From assembly GCA_947561395.2 (NCBI GenBank), contig OX387195.1:23823126-23887125 (forward strand): 64,000 nt of DNA, read 5' to 3'. Shown here in pieces: positions 23,101 through 34,924 of this stretch. Within the stretch, counting starts at the first letter, position 1. Each line of letters opens with the position of its first letter. A program made the position numbers and the translations under genes. The notes beneath the pieces are model-generated. The model was not told where the DNA came from and did not search any database. It saw only the letters and a list, made by a program, of their open reading frames with translations. Source of the stretch: Buxus sempervirens. Taxonomy: Eukaryota > Streptophyta > Magnoliopsida > Buxales > Buxaceae.

Positions 23101-24028
23101 TGTGCTCTCAGTGCAACTATTGTTTCAACAAAAGACTTGAGACTCTCAATCATTTATTCTCCTTTGGCGATATTGCTCAATCTGTTTGGGAATATTTCAC
23201 CAATTGTTTTCAAAGTCAGTTTCACCCCCTTCATGACCTAGCCACCAGAGTATCCTTTTGGTTTAGTGCTAGCTCTTCTGATCAGTGTAGCTTATTGTTC
23301 AAAGCAACTCCTCTGTTTATTTGTTGGGAAATATGGATCTCAAGGTGCAAAAGCAGATTTGAAGATGATGCCATGGTTGCAAGTCAAATTATCAGAAAAG
23401 TTCAGCATTGGTTGAAGGAAGTATCCTACCTCACAAAGCCTTCAAAAAACTGTAAGCTCGAAGGTGCTTTGATATTGGATCAAATGAATATTTTTTCTCC
23501 TTATATCAGACCCCCCAAAGTTCACTTTGTTCGTTGGTTTCGACAAAGGACCTTTCCATTCATTTTGAATGTGGATGGCGCTTCTAAAGGCAACCCAGGA
23601 ATATCGGGAGGTGGTGGAGTCATTCGCAATTCTACCAGTCTTTTCCAGGTGGCGTTTTCAGCTAGTTATGGATTTACCTCCAATCTCTTGGCTGAGTTGC
23701 TTGCTTTAAGGGACGGCCTCCGATTGGCGGACTCTCAAGGCTTCCAAGATCTGGATATTGAATCCGATTCCAAGGTCTTGGTTGATATTGTTAATGGTTT
23801 GGCTTCCGTCCCATGGAAATTTTTTATCTGGTGGAAAGAAATCTTAATAATTCTAACCGGCTTGTGAAGCATGTCTTTAGGGAAGCAAACTCAGTGGCAG
23901 ATGCACTTGCCAACGTGGGATGTGCCCACTCCTCACAGAAACTTTATGTTGCTCACTCAGATTTATCTTCTCAGGTTCAAAAATGTTTGTTTTATGACCG
24001 AACTGGTTTGTACGGCATCAGGCAGTAG
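20131..24028 (+). pseudogene. LINE ORF2: endonuclease, reverse transcriptase, RNase H (broken)
   Basis: ORF2 starts 11 bp after ORF1. The endonuclease keeps ICNIRG, LEPM, GGDFNAI and SDHCPL, the metal-binding and catalytic positions of APE-type nucleases. The reverse transcriptase keeps KLDMVKAFDRMEW and FADDVLIF, but about 21570-21580 jumps from the thumb-side VTEM to INRK, so a block expected in intact LINEs is deleted. Frame changes occur near 21745, 22565 and 23850. The C-terminal RNase H shows NVDGASKGNPG, an AELLAL glutamate and ESDSK, with ADALAN downstream. Not translatable as one protein. Confidence 0.88.
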
Positions 24029-24239
24029 TTTTGTTGTTTTGTTGGGGTTAGGTTGGACGTCCCCCCCATTGTTGCTCTTCCTTTTGGCTGTTGGTTTTTC
24101 TTGTAGGGGTAAGGTTCGTTGTCCCCCCCTTGCAGGTGTAACTCTTCTTTTTGGTATTAATATACAGGTCAGGGTCTGCCTCAACCCTCCTCCCACCGCT
24201 GGAGTGCCACCATGGCTATTCATGCCTTAGTGGGTTTTC

Positions 24240-24272
<33 letters not shown>

Positions 24273-24305
24273 TCACTGTTGGGAATTTATCAACCCTATC
24301 GAGGT

Positions 24306-25085
24306 TGGTCGTTGTATTATCAACAGTGTTTGGGCACCTGAGCAGATTGGCTAGTTGAAGCACTGACTTAGAATCTTATTGGCTTAGTTTGAATATCAAT
24401 CCAAAGTCGGGGTATTAAATTGGTGTATAAAATGATCATGTTGGAAGGGAAGAACACGATGGATTTTGAATCAGGCTGATATGAATCATGTTGGTTCTAT
24501 ATTTACCTTTAATTAATAAGGTTGTGATGCCTTCCAAGATTTTTGGTTTCAACCACCGGTTGAGCAGTTTAAACTTTAAACCTTATCGGACATTAGTTCA
24601 ATCCAGAATCTGATTTTTAGAACATTTGTTGCCACAACTACTAAATTCATGCTCTTACTACACTTTTTTAGAGAGTCGATTGAATTAGGTTCTGGCGGGT
24701 GAAATAGAGTATTTGAGTGGTTCAAACCGAGTTAGTCCGAGTAACCCGTTTATAATTAAACCGGATGCAGAAAAAAGCATGGATAGCTAGCTGCTGATGA
24801 CGGCGTACGTGTTACATATTATTTTTTACGTGTCTTCTCTTGATTTTTGTAACGGTCTAGGTATGATCGAATACGTGAACCGGTGGGGTTTTTGGTTTGT
24901 GGATTTTGGTAAATCTAGAATCCAAGGTCCATGTAAGCTCTTTGGTAGGGCTTTTGAAAGTTAGATTTCGAATTAGATGTTAAAATCTAGCCAAAAACTA
25001 CAATCCACTTTTTATGGGTTTCTATAGATTTTGGTGATAAAAAGAATAAAATCCAAGTTATAAGGAGCTATTCATGGTAGTGGGT
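24306..25085. other. Spacer without recognised gene
   Basis: Continuation of the LINE target spacer, homologous to 13280-14450 minus the hAT, and to 28765-29260. It includes the CCACCGGTTGAGCAG block and an AT-rich stretch shared with 32590-32885. No supported gene. Confidence 0.6.
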
Positions 25086-27499
25086 GTAGACACCCCAAAT
25101 TGCACCTCTATAAGAGAATACTCCAAATAAACTTTAAAAGTCTTATTTGAGCTTTGACATATGTCAAACACTCAAAAACTCTCAAAATTGGTGCCAACCG
25201 TACTGAGTATGCGGTTTTTATAATTTTGGTCTCAACCGCTCTGTATGTGCGGTTGTAACCGCACACACAGCACGGTTGATATCCATGCTTGTTGCGTGAG
25301 CTGCCACGTGGCTTCGCGAAGCTTCGGCCGTTGGGCCACGTCGACAGCAATCATGACGAGCGTAACTGAATTGAACCGTCCTGTATGTGCGGTTTGGTTA
25401 AATTTGTACATGAACCGCACTTTGAGTGACGGTTGTGTTGAAACCGTACTGTGTATGCGGTTTTGGCTGTTCCGGGGATTTGCGAAATAGCTCGATCTCT
25501 GAGCCTTATTTACGCATATTACCTCTCTCTTGGGGACTTGAACTCCCTATTTCACCCTCCGAAACTTGCTGAATTACTCCAATTCAAGCCTTGGAGGAGA
25601 ATTGGAATAATCTAGAAGGCCTTTTTGGCCTACCCTTGGGACTCTTCTACCCTTGGCTTGGCCTATAAATAGAGGGGTCCTCCTCTTGCAAATGGCTGAT
25701 AATTTGAAGCTTGGAAGCTCTGCAAGAAGAGGAGAAACTCTGCTGGATTGCTGCCTCAAGTGTTCAAGCTACCTAAGGTAAAGTCCTGATTACATTTCCA
25801 GCTTCTCCTTTACATTCCAACTCCCAACTTCTACCTTTCTGTAGTGTAAGGCCAGTTTGTGGTTGTTTGCAAGCCCCAAACCTCTTCCAAAGTACCTGGG
25901 ACTTCTCTCTAGCCGTAAAACGTGAAGAGAGAGCCTTGGGAAAAAGAAGTAGGAATGGATCCTCTAGGCTTAGAACCTACAAATGATGAAGAGCATGCTA
26001 TATGGTTACTTTGAGCCTTTGGATGAATTTTCTGATGTTTTGCACTTGTTCTTGGAGAAATATGTGAATCCTTGCTCTCAGTAGCAAAGGATTCCATCCT
26101 CCTCCTAAGGAGTGAATTTTCACATATTCATACACTTTTCACCATTTTTTATAAAAGAAGCTAGATCTTGGATTTCCATGTTCAATACGGGAAATCTGAA
26201 TCCATTGGCTCCGAAATGAATTTTAGAACTCCATGAGATGGTTTTTTGTTGATTTTTAAGGTTTTGGTCGAATCCACATGCACACATGCACTGGTTTCCT
26301 TTTTTCTATTCAAAATCTTCAAAACAGGGCAGATCTGTGGCCTGTCTTGGAATACTTATAACTTCATCCTCCGGATGAATTTTTGAGTGATTCCAAAGAC
26401 ATGTGATAGATGGTTGTGCCTATTTTATATCTGGAAAATTTCATCCACTTTTGTGTAGCCAATTTTTGACACCATCTGTTCAAAGTTTGTAAGTCAGTTC
26501 AGCCCAGATTGCTGAACTTGCCGCTTTGATGGTGCACCGTTTATTCAATTTTAATCCGTTTTGAGTGATTCTAATTTCTGAGTTTTCCTTGAGAAGTCTA
26601 TTGTCATTTCCAACTGATTTCAGCAGATTTTGATTTTATTTGAGGCCTGTGTGCTTGATTGACTCAGAGGTGCTCGCTGGCATAGTCCAGAGCTAATCTG
26701 TGGTCTTTTAGGCCTATTCAAGAGAGCACACAAGTCACATCCGGATAGAGTTTGGGGTGAGACTTTTTTCTTTGGAAAGAGGGCATTACATACTTCCTCC
26801 ATACCAATTTTCATGAATTCTTATGGAGCCAAACTCTACGAATAGGATTTTGAAAATGCCTACTTAACACTTTTTCCAAGTTATAACAGCAAATTTCAGA
26901 TGTGGATTTCTCTCTCATTTTGAAGCGGATTCAGCTGAAATTTTTACTATGCACACTACTATATACCAGTTTTCAAATGGCTTTGGTTTCATTGAATTTG
27001 GATTTAAACCGAGTGAGTTATGTTTAATCGAAGCTTTCAAGCTCTTTTGATCTAATTTCTCCAGATTTGCCTTAGCTTGATTTTCTTCATTTTTTACTTT
27101 GATTTCCATTCACTCATGAAGTTTTAGAAGTGATGAATCCACGAAGAGAGTCTAAGCTCATTAGACTTCTCATGTGGAATGGTCACACACATTGTGCTTG
27201 TTTTAAGCACCTTTTTGTTCATTTTATTAGCAAACAATTTATAGTATAAGCAAGCATGTGGTAACCGTCTTAGACGGATGAGCGGGGGTGCCTAATACCT
27301 TCCCCTGCTCATAAATAATTCCCCTTACCCAATCTCTGGATTTTTCCTTGTATTAGAGCTACTTTGGCTCTATTTGACATCTATGATCCCTTTGGTGTCC
27401 ATTCACACCTTAAGATGGATGGTGGCGACTCTTACATTTTATCAATCCCCGCGTGACGATATCGGAGGTCATCCTAGATGACATTTTCCATGTCTCACA
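25086..27499 (-). mobile_element. Solo LTR 'W' (2.41 kb) with perfect 5-bp TSD
   Basis: On the minus strand it starts TGTGAGACATGG and ends GGGTGTCTACA, the same termini as solo LTR Z. GTGGG at 25081-25085 and 27500-27504 is the target-site duplication. A related spacer at 32876-32891 reads straight through (GTGGGTCTCACTTA), an empty site. The GAGTCGCCACC block lies near 27420-27430 and the GAAGGTATTAGGCACCCC-like block near 27284-27303 in minus sense. No coding domain. Confidence 0.87.
25198..25465. repeat. Palindrome array in solo LTR W
   Basis: A series of AACCG...CGGTT inverted repeats, for example ACCGTACTGAGTATGCGGT (near 25198), a pair around 25246-25275, AACCGTCC...GCGGTT (near 25374), and AACCGTACT...GCGGTT (near 25441). 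It occupies the same relative place in the LTR as the GTATCCGG arrays of Z and of 48311-51100, but the arms differ. Confidence 0.75.
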
Positions 27500-27513
27500 G
27501 TGGGTCTCACTTA

Positions 27514-28304
27514 GGGGTGGCAATGGGCTGTGTGCACGGCTCAGCCCGATATTTGACTGGGCTTGGGCAAGGTTTTTGTGCCCATAGGACCGGCTAGGCC
27601 TCATATTTAAGGGTCATATAAATTATAGCGCAGGCTTGGGTTGAGACATTTATGGCCCCGCCCAGCTTACTCAAAGGATATAGTTACTTGTTTAAAAATA
27701 TTTTTACACTTTTTATATAGATTTCTAGATATATATATCTATACTATTATTAAAGGGAAGAGGAAGGAATATTCCCGCTAGATTCTGGCCTCCAATTTTT
27801 TTTCAACTATTACATACCCTCCCCAACTAAAACAATCTCAAAGTAAAACCACCCCATTACTCTTTTTACTTGAATTTAAACTAGGCTATAGTTAAGGGTG
27901 AGGACGTGTAGTATGCATGTGTCAGTGTACCACCACTAGTTCTATATAAAAGGTTGTTCCAATAATGTTTTAATATTTTTTATGATTTTATAATAAGGTT
28001 AATGTAATAATAAGAGTAGTTTGTATTGTTTCCAATTTATTAAATTAGTATGTGTGTATATATTCATAAGATTTTTTAAGTTTATTCAAATTGAAAAAAA
28101 TAAACAACTATTAAGCAACATATATTTTTGTTATTAAAAAGAAGTAAAGAAGGGTCTGACCAGGTTTAATAAGAATTTATAGGGCCGGGCTTGGACAAGC
28201 AATCCTAGGCCTGATGTAGGGCCGGGCTTGGGAATACATAAGTTGTGTTATGCCAATGCCTTGGCCCAGCCCAAGCCCGCCCGAGCCCGGCTCATTGCCA
28301 TCCC
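27514..28304. mobile_element. Second non-autonomous hAT element, next to solo LTR W
   Basis: Termini GGGGTGGCAATGGGC and, inverted, GGGGATGGCAATGAGC lie between CTCACTTA copies (27506-27513 and 28305-28312), an 8-bp hAT duplication. The ends are rich in GGGCTTGGGC/GCCCAAGCCC-type motifs. No transposase. A small Helitron-like element sits inside (27738-27939). The uninterrupted GTCTCACTTA at about 32881 is the pre-insertion state. Confidence 0.82.
27738..27939 (+). mobile_element. Small Helitron-like element inside the hAT
   Basis: It starts TCTATACTATTATTAAAG, the classical plant Helitron 5' end, and ends ...CACTAG, the CTRR-type 3' end. It sits between A and T as Helitrons require. Length is 202 bp with no coding. 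I could not see a clean 3' hairpin, so the call stays provisional. Confidence 0.5.
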
Positions 28305-28312
28305 CTCACTTA

Positions 28313-29815
28313 ATGAAGGAGGTAAAATCTAAATAAGATTTTTGATGATAAAAGTCAGCATTGAGAATCTAGTTTTTCATAATCCAAATTATAATCTAGA
28401 ATCCACAAACCATAAACCCTACCAGATGACCCCCTTGCAATTGTTCAGTTGGTCTAGGTTGTGAAATTCATGATATTATTCAATAACTAAATTAATAACT
28501 TCGCATTAATTACATGTAATTACTTAATAACATGAGAGTCTTTTTGTTTTGTTTGAAGGTGCACCCAATACCGAACTAGATACTGGATAATTTTTTATGG
28601 GATGTAAGAATTAGAAGGATATTTTTTCACCAACTAAAATGTCTGGACATAATATTTATATTCTCAAATTTTCACTTTATAATAAGATGATTTTTATACC
28701 AAGAAGATACAAGAATAAATTAAAAAAAAAACTCAGGGTTTATTCATTTGGCCCAATTAACTATGGTCGGTCGTTATATTATCGACAATGTTTGGATACC
28801 GGAGCAGATTGGCTAGTTGAACCACTGATTAGAACGTTACTGCCTAAATTTGAATATCAATCCAGTTTGGTTATTAAATCGGTGGGTAAAATCTGCATGC
28901 TGGAAGGTAAGATCACGATGAATTTTAAATCAATCTGAATCTGCAGGTTCTTTATTTATATTTAATTAATTACGTTGTGATGCCTTCCAAGAGTTTTGGT
29001 TTGAACCACCGGTTGAGCAGTTTAAACCATATCAGCCAGTTCAATCCAGCATCTGATTTTTAGAACATTTGTTGCCACAACTACTAAATTCATGCTCTTC
29101 ACTTTTATAGAGAGTCGAATTAGGGACTGGCGGGTGAAATAGAATATCTGAGCGGTTCAAATTAACCGAGTAATCCATTTATATATAATCAAACCGGCTA
29201 GCTTGGGTTGACTACACACAACCTGAGCCATTTCTGGCCGTACCCCAGCCCCTTGCCACCATAGATCCCTCGATCAATTGTTAGAATGAAACTGCTATGC
29301 TTGCATGAGCCAATAATTTGACTTATTGGGGTAGGCCGTTTATATTCTTGGAAAGTCAGTTTCTATGAGCATTGAAGTGGTCTATATACTTAAAACCAGG
29401 AAAGGAACATCAAAATCCATGGTTTTTCGCATTAATATAAGAATCATGAAGCTCCAAGAGCTTGATGGAATTCTTTCATTTAGCTTGACATTTGAGGCTT
29501 TTCCTCCCTTGTCTTTAACTCATATGGCGGTCATTAAACTCTTTTGACATTATTTTCTCCTTTATTGAGTCAAGCCAACCAGCCAAGTTCATCAAACTAG
29601 TAGAAGGAAAGAAAATTTGAAAAAAGGAAAAAAGATTCTACCAAGAAAAAGATGATGAATATTTTCAACATTACAGTTTTTTAACTTCAAACTTTGTAGC
29701 TGAATTCGCCTATTTACACGGAAAATTCAAGTCTAAAACTCAAGATGATCAAGTGCTTGAAACTGATTGCCTATCATTATTAGCAAGAGAAACTGAATCC
29801 ATATGAGCAGTGACA
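28313..29815. other. Spacer without recognised gene
   Basis: Module spacer related to 13280-15490 and 33360-34920. It retains the CCACCGGTTGAGCAG block near 29005. No supported coding sequence. Confidence 0.55.
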
Positions 29816-29834
29816 TCAGGACTTGCAGGTGGTG

Positions 29835-30045
29835 CAAATTAAAGCGACCCCGCCGGCAATGTTCATCTCACTCAATGTACATCGGCTTTTCGGGATATGG
29901 GTGCCGCAAGAAGGTCTGGAGGATGGTATTGAGCCCTTTTGAAGGGACTGAACACAAGACCATCTTTCTTCAACCGTTCCTCTCCTTCCAACGGCCTCGC
30001 TGCAGCGAGTTGCTTGAGAACAGAAATTGAGAAAATTTTGAATTG
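29835..30045 (-). pseudogene. Broken subtype II CTNIP-like gene
   Basis: The core (SLQKGSIPSSRPSC, THIPKSRC, SEMNIAG) is preserved on the minus strand. Upstream, KQLAA-type sequence is in another frame, and the signal-peptide exon sequence and start are absent: a deletion of roughly 170 bp joins the middle of the gene to its promoter near 30037. The C-terminus is also frame-shifted after NIAGGVA. An inverted W-box pair is still present at 30082-30101. Confidence 0.75.
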
Positions 30046-30299
30046 TTGAATCGACCATGTTTTGAAGTTTCAAGCTGAACTTTTGACTGACTTGTGTCAA
30101 ACCACACGGCAAAATTAACTTTGAAGAGGAAGGTAGAGATGGTTTTCGTCTCCATGATACTCGTTAAGGTGGATCACGATCGGCCCCGCGTAGGCCATGT
30201 AGTGAGACATGCACGTATGATTAGAACCAGGCTAGCAAAGTGGCTGAGACATGGCTGTGCACTATAGCCTTGATTGAAAACATTTTTCAATATTAGAGC

Positions 30300-31578
30300 T
30301 GCCCATATATATAACATTAATTAAGTTTTTGATGCATGGAGCTTGTCTTCCAATTAAGACCATATTCATCAATTTTCAAGTTTCAGAGGTCTTTGTATTC
30401 GAATTGGCATTTTTTTGTTTCCAATGTGTGAATGCCTTGTGCTTGTCTTCCCCTTGCGAAGTAGCACGTACGGTTGCTTAACTAAGGTTTTTAGGAAAGT
30501 ATGGAAAGTGAGGGGATATGTTGGAAATGTGTATTATGGTCTCTCATCTATACCAAGAATACCCTTGCAACTCTCTCTTCTCCTTTTTTTCCCCCTAATA
30601 TACTCTTAATGCAACTAATTTTGCAGCCAACCCTTAATATCCAAACACCGAATACTCAATTTTCCTGTTTGATCTTAAACATCACTTTTCCAGCTAAGTT
30701 TCTGCCATACCGTTGGCCTTCAAGTTTTAAATAAAGTCATCATATAATAAAAATAGAGAAAACCCACACCCTTAACGTAATGTTCAATCCAGGTTTTTAT
30801 AGTTAACACAGACTTGAAATTCTCTATTACTCCTGGTGCAGGCGCTTGACAAAAGGTTAATTTTGACCGTATTCATACCAGTTTAATAATCAAATTAATC
30901 GGATTAAGGCTTGGACCAAACCATTGAGATGTTAGCTTTCCTGTTCAACAGGTCTGTCTGGGCCAGTCCAATCTCCCTTTTAACAATACTGGATTGTCTC
31001 ATTAATGCCATCAGAAATTATATAAACCAATTAATTAATAATCTAAAACCAACCAACATTTAGACTGACTACTTTCATTCATCCATTCCTTCTTTCCTTT
31101 CTATTTTTGTTTCACAATTGTTTGGTTAAGAACTACTTTGACTGGTCTAAAGCATCATCAATGAAAAAAATATGCTTATTTGAATTGCTTCTGTATTGAA
31201 ATTGAGAAACGTTTGTATTTGGCAAGGAGGAAAGTTGTTAGTTTCCCCCTCTTGGACTTTCATTTTTGTTTACTTTTAGATTCATGGTTTGACTGGAACT
31301 AGTCAATCTCATGTTCTTTACAATCTTCAAGTACGATGAAATTAATCTTTATTTGTAATGACAGCACGCAATTAACCAAATAAAATCACACTAGAAACCC
31401 CATAAAACACCACTGTGTTATTTTTATTTTCAGTGTCACCAAGCCACCTAATAGATCAAATTACAAACCCTATATATAAACAAATTAAACCTTGTGAAGG
31501 TTAAAATGTATTTATTGTCAGTCTATTTTTTATTTTTATTTTTTGCTGAAGTCCTGTAACCACGCCAATTAATTGACT
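30300..31578. other. Spacer without recognised gene
   Basis: Homologous to 11100-12455 and 53422-54734 without the TRIM and LTR insertions. The uninterrupted GTTGGAAATGTGTATTATGG at about 30519-30538 is the empty site for both. Confidence 0.6.
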
Positions 31579-31872
31579 TCAAGTGCTCGAAACCTGACGG
31601 GGAAAGGCCGGCGGTCCTGTGGCAACCTGGCCGGCTAAGTTCATCTCATTCAGTGGACAATGACTTCCACCGATGTTACCCTTACAAGAAGGTCCGGAGG
31701 GTGGTATTGGACCGTTATGGAGGGATGCCAACAAGATACCTTCTCTCATCACCGACAGCTGATCTCCTTCCAAAGGCCTTGTGGCAGCAAGTTGTTGAAA
31801 ACCTGCAAGAGAGAAAATGGTGAAAATCACAAGAACTGTAAAAGGGTTTTTTCCATGAGAGTAGTACTCCAT
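31579..31872 (-). CDS. CTNIP/SCREW-like secreted peptide precursor, subtype I, divergent core
   Basis: A 97-aa product if started at the Met of MEYYSHGK (31872), aligned with all sisters; an upstream in-frame Met at 31908 would add 12 residues that the sisters do not share. The signal peptide (hydrophobic 11-24) and linker TRPLEGDQLSVMREG are kept. The core reads PSGPSC-KGNIGGSH-C: Cys63 and Cys72 remain, but the His-Ile-Pro is now Asn-Ile-Gly. The tail GPPAF...QVSST is intact. The divergence may change receptor recognition. A TATA box lies at 31985-31992, 113 bp upstream. Confidence 0.62.
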   Translation of the reverse strand: MEYYSHGKNPFTVLVIFTIFSLAGFQQLAATRPLEGDQLSVMREGILLASLHNGPIPPSGPSCKGNIGGSHCPLNEMNLAGQVATGPPAFPRQVSST

Positions 31873-31984
31873 GGCTCTCTTGAAATAAATGGAACTAATG
31901 TGTATCAAGTGTTTGGTTTGGCCTTCTGGGTATCTCTATTTCTGTATGAAACTGAGGTGTTGATGGGCTTAAGAGGATTGTGTG

Positions 31985-31992
31985 TATTTATA
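31985..31992 (-). promoter_or_regulatory. TATA box of the 31579-31872 peptide gene
   Basis: TATAAATA on the minus strand, 113 bp before the ATG, at the position conserved in sister genes. Confidence 0.65.
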
Positions 31993-32359
31993 CTTGCAGA
32001 TGCTGCTTTGTCCATGACTCTGTTAGAATTGAAACTTGTTGACGGGGGCGAGCAAGGTTTGAAGTTTGAACCAGGACGGTCTTGAATCAAACAAACGGAA
32101 CACGGAAGGCGAGACAGGAATACTTTGAAGAGGAAGGTTGAGATGCACAGGTTACACGGACATGAATACTTGTGAGTCATGCATCGCATCACCGGCCAGG
32201 ACCAAAGCACTACAAGGGCAACCCATATGGTGGAACATACGTCTCGACATTGTTGACCACCCAACAATAGTATAGTAATCCAACGGCTGGAAATTAAACG
32301 AAGAAAATATGTTGGAAAAAGTAACGCGAAAGTAACGCGAAAATATGTTAGCATTTATC

Positions 32360-33005
32360 AACTTATGGAATGTTCAAAAAAGTAACGCGAAAGCTAGGTA
32401 CAAAAAATTTCTGCTGATGGAATTATCTTAGGTACAACTTCTTGGGGCCACCCCAGGGCCTTGGGGCTGGTAACTAGTTTGTATGGGACAGGGACAACAT
32501 AAACCCTTGGAGATTAGTCAGTCGCGCAAACTGGCTGGACACCCCGAGTTACAAAAAAAACAAAAAAGAAAAAAAAGAAAAAGAAAAATTTTGTTGATGA
32601 TGGCGTGTTTATATATTATCCACGTATCTTCTCTAGATTGCTGCAATGGTCTAGGTATGATCAAATGCAAGAATCAGTGGGGTTTTTGGTTTGTGGATTT
32701 TGGTAGAATCTAGAATCTAAGGTCCACTAGGCTTTTTTGGTAGGGTTTTTGAAAGTTAGATTTTCAAATAAGATGTTAAAATCTAATGAAAAACCACAAT
32801 CCACTTTTTATTGGTTTTTAAAGATTGTGACGGTTAAAAGAATAAAACCCAAGTTGTAAGGAGCTATTTATAGTGGTGGGTCTCACTTACACAAAGAAGC
32901 TAATTATAAAATCCAAAATATCCAAATAAGATTATAGATTCTAAAGCAAAATCGGGTCTTGCGGTTTTGATCTTGGGTTTTATCCCAAAAGGACTCGTTG
33001 CTGCA
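32360..33005. other. Spacer without recognised gene
   Basis: AT-rich stretch related to 24775-25085 on one side. It contains three short copies of an AAGTAACGCGAAA motif (near 32319, 32331 and 32380) and the empty site for the W LTR and second hAT (32876-32891). No supported gene. Confidence 0.5.
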
Positions 33006-33346
33006 GGGAGTCAGAGCCTGACAGAATGGTATCAGAGCCGGACCCCGACCTGAAATGTGGGACCTGGACGTTTTTTAGTTCATGTGAGCAAGCTACCATG
33101 TGGGTGGGCCCGAGATAATGGGTTGGCAGGCTATTGCACGGGGACGTGCAGCTATTAAGGGGGGTAGATTGTGAGATCCCGAGTTCCACATTGCTTGGGG
33201 AGGAGAAGTTGAAGGGCTATATATGTAAGCTTGTGATTCCCTCAAATAACAAGGCCTTTTGAGGTAAAACTCAAGAGCAAAACCGTGAGACCCAGTAGGC
33301 CGCCAAAGTGGACAATATCGTTGCTGTAGGAAGTCGGGGAGTTACA
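33006..33346 (+). mobile_element. TRIM remnant with primer-binding site and 3' LTR
   Basis: A tRNA-Met-type site TGGTATCAGAGCC (33027-33039) is followed by about 120 bp of non-coding interior. A purine tract AAGGGGGGTAGAT (33158-33170) abuts an LTR-like repeat starting TGTGAGATCCC and ending GAGTTACA (33170-33346). Only the last few tens of bases of the 5' repeat (GTTGCTGCAGGGAGTC region) remain. It resembles Cassandra-like TRIMs in general style, but I did not see a clear 5S rRNA-like block. Confidence 0.65.
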
Positions 33347-34924
33347 GAATACAGCATGGAAAATCTAGTTTTATTGAAAATCTAGTTTTAAAAAGTCTAA
33401 AAACCAGAAACTAGAAACCCTACCAAACGACCTTGGTCTAAGTTGTGAAAATCATGATATTATTCAATAACAAAATTAAATTGGTGTGTAAAATCTGCAT
33501 GTTGGTTCTTCATTTAATTACCTTGAAATAATTAGTTGCATGTGATGTCTTCCAAGAGTTTTGGTTTGAACCACCGGCTAAGCAGTTTAAAACAGATTAG
33601 CCAGTTCAATCCAGCATCTGATTGCATTTCGACAACTAGCTACTATATTCATGCTCTTACTACACTTTTTAAAGAGTCGAGTTAGGTTGGCATCTGAGTG
33701 GTTCCCCTGACTTTGTCCGAGTAACCCATTTATCAACCGGCTGGCTTGGGTTGAATATACACAACCTGAGCCATTTCCGACCGTAGCCCAGAGAACAATA
33801 AAACTGGCTGGCTTGGGTTAAAATTATCTCAGACGGCAAGAATTAAATTGCTATGCTTGCATGAACTACTAAGGTTATTGTTGGTGGGCTTTTTTTTTTG
33901 TAATGTCAATTTTATTCTTTTAAGTGCATACCAAATAGAAGTTAGATTTGTTTATGTCAATGAGTCATATAGCCATCAAATTAAGTAGCCTTCGAGAACC
34001 TTATGTATCAAATTTTTAACACCTTGGTCTAAATGGTTTCCATGAATGCAGATTAGTTTAGAACACTCTTTAGTCTTAAGATATGTTAACGGCAAGATTG
34101 ATTTCAGAGGGTTTTGTTCCCATATAAACCTTGTTTTAATTATTATTACTGTTAATTTGATCGAATGAGGTTTCTGTTACTTGTAGGAACTTTTTCATGT
34201 GGGAATCTCTACTTAGGCAAATGTTTTGAAGAGTTCTTTGTCAAAGAGAAATATGCAGTATTCTTAAGCGGTGTTCTTATTGTTAATTAATCTTTTTTCG
34301 TTTTTTTTAGAACATACATACATATACAAAGGAAATATATTTGCAAATTTCAATTGAAATGCTTCTTTAATTTTGGCATCAAAATGCAAACCTTAATTTC
34401 TATGAGCAATGAACTTACATTAGTGGCCTATATACTTAGAAGCCATAAAGCAGAACATTTAAGAAGCATAATTAGCTAAATTGATCTTTTATATGCGCCC
34501 TGCAAGTTAATGAAACTTGGAAAGGAAAATTAAAATCCATTCATTTTTACATAAAAATAAGTATCATCATGAAGATCCAAGAGCTTGATGGAATTCTTTC
34601 ATTTAGCTTGATCTTTGAGGCTTTCCCCCCAATGGTCTTTAACTCACGTGGTCATTAAACTCTTTTCACATTATTTTCTCCTTTACCGAGTCAAGCCAAC
34701 CAGCCAAGTTCATCAAAGAAAAAAAAATTGAAAAAAGGAAAAATGATTCTCCCAAGAAAATTAAAACATGAAGAATATTGTTAATATTACAGTTTGTTGA
34801 CTTCAACTTCGGAGTTGAATCCGCCTATTTACACTGAAAATTCAATTCTAAACCTCAAGATGATCAAATGGTTGAAAATATTTTCATATGAACAACACGG
34901 TCAGATTGTGCTAAAATGTCTACA
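33347..34924. other. Spacer without recognised gene
   Basis: Homologous to 14131-15490 and 55780-57137. No supported gene or RNA. Confidence 0.55.

Larger units (their letters stand above)
18918..24305 (+). mobile_element. 5'-truncated plant L1-type LINE with poly(A) and 32-bp TSD
   Basis: A 32-bp sequence at 18918-18949 is repeated at 24274-24305 with two mismatches, bracketing the element. A poly(A) tract of 28 bases (24243-24270) marks the 3' end. The body begins inside ORF1 just upstream of a zinc knuckle, so the 5' end was lost at insertion, as is common for target-primed reverse transcription. It encodes ORF1, then an ORF2 with apurinic endonuclease, reverse transcriptase and RNase H domains, broken by several lesions. 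The target was the spacer found intact at 13255-13290 and 55565-55610. Confidence 0.93.

Noticed and set aside
25086..27499. Host gene promoter/5' region suggested by a TATAAATA near 25660
   Set aside because: The whole stretch is a solo LTR with TSD; the TATA box is probably the LTR's own promoter.
33006..33346. tRNA or 5S rRNA gene suggested by TGGTATCAGAGCC and nearby GC-rich text
   Set aside because: The motif is a primer-binding site between LTR remnants; no tRNA cloverleaf or clear 5S internal promoter was found.
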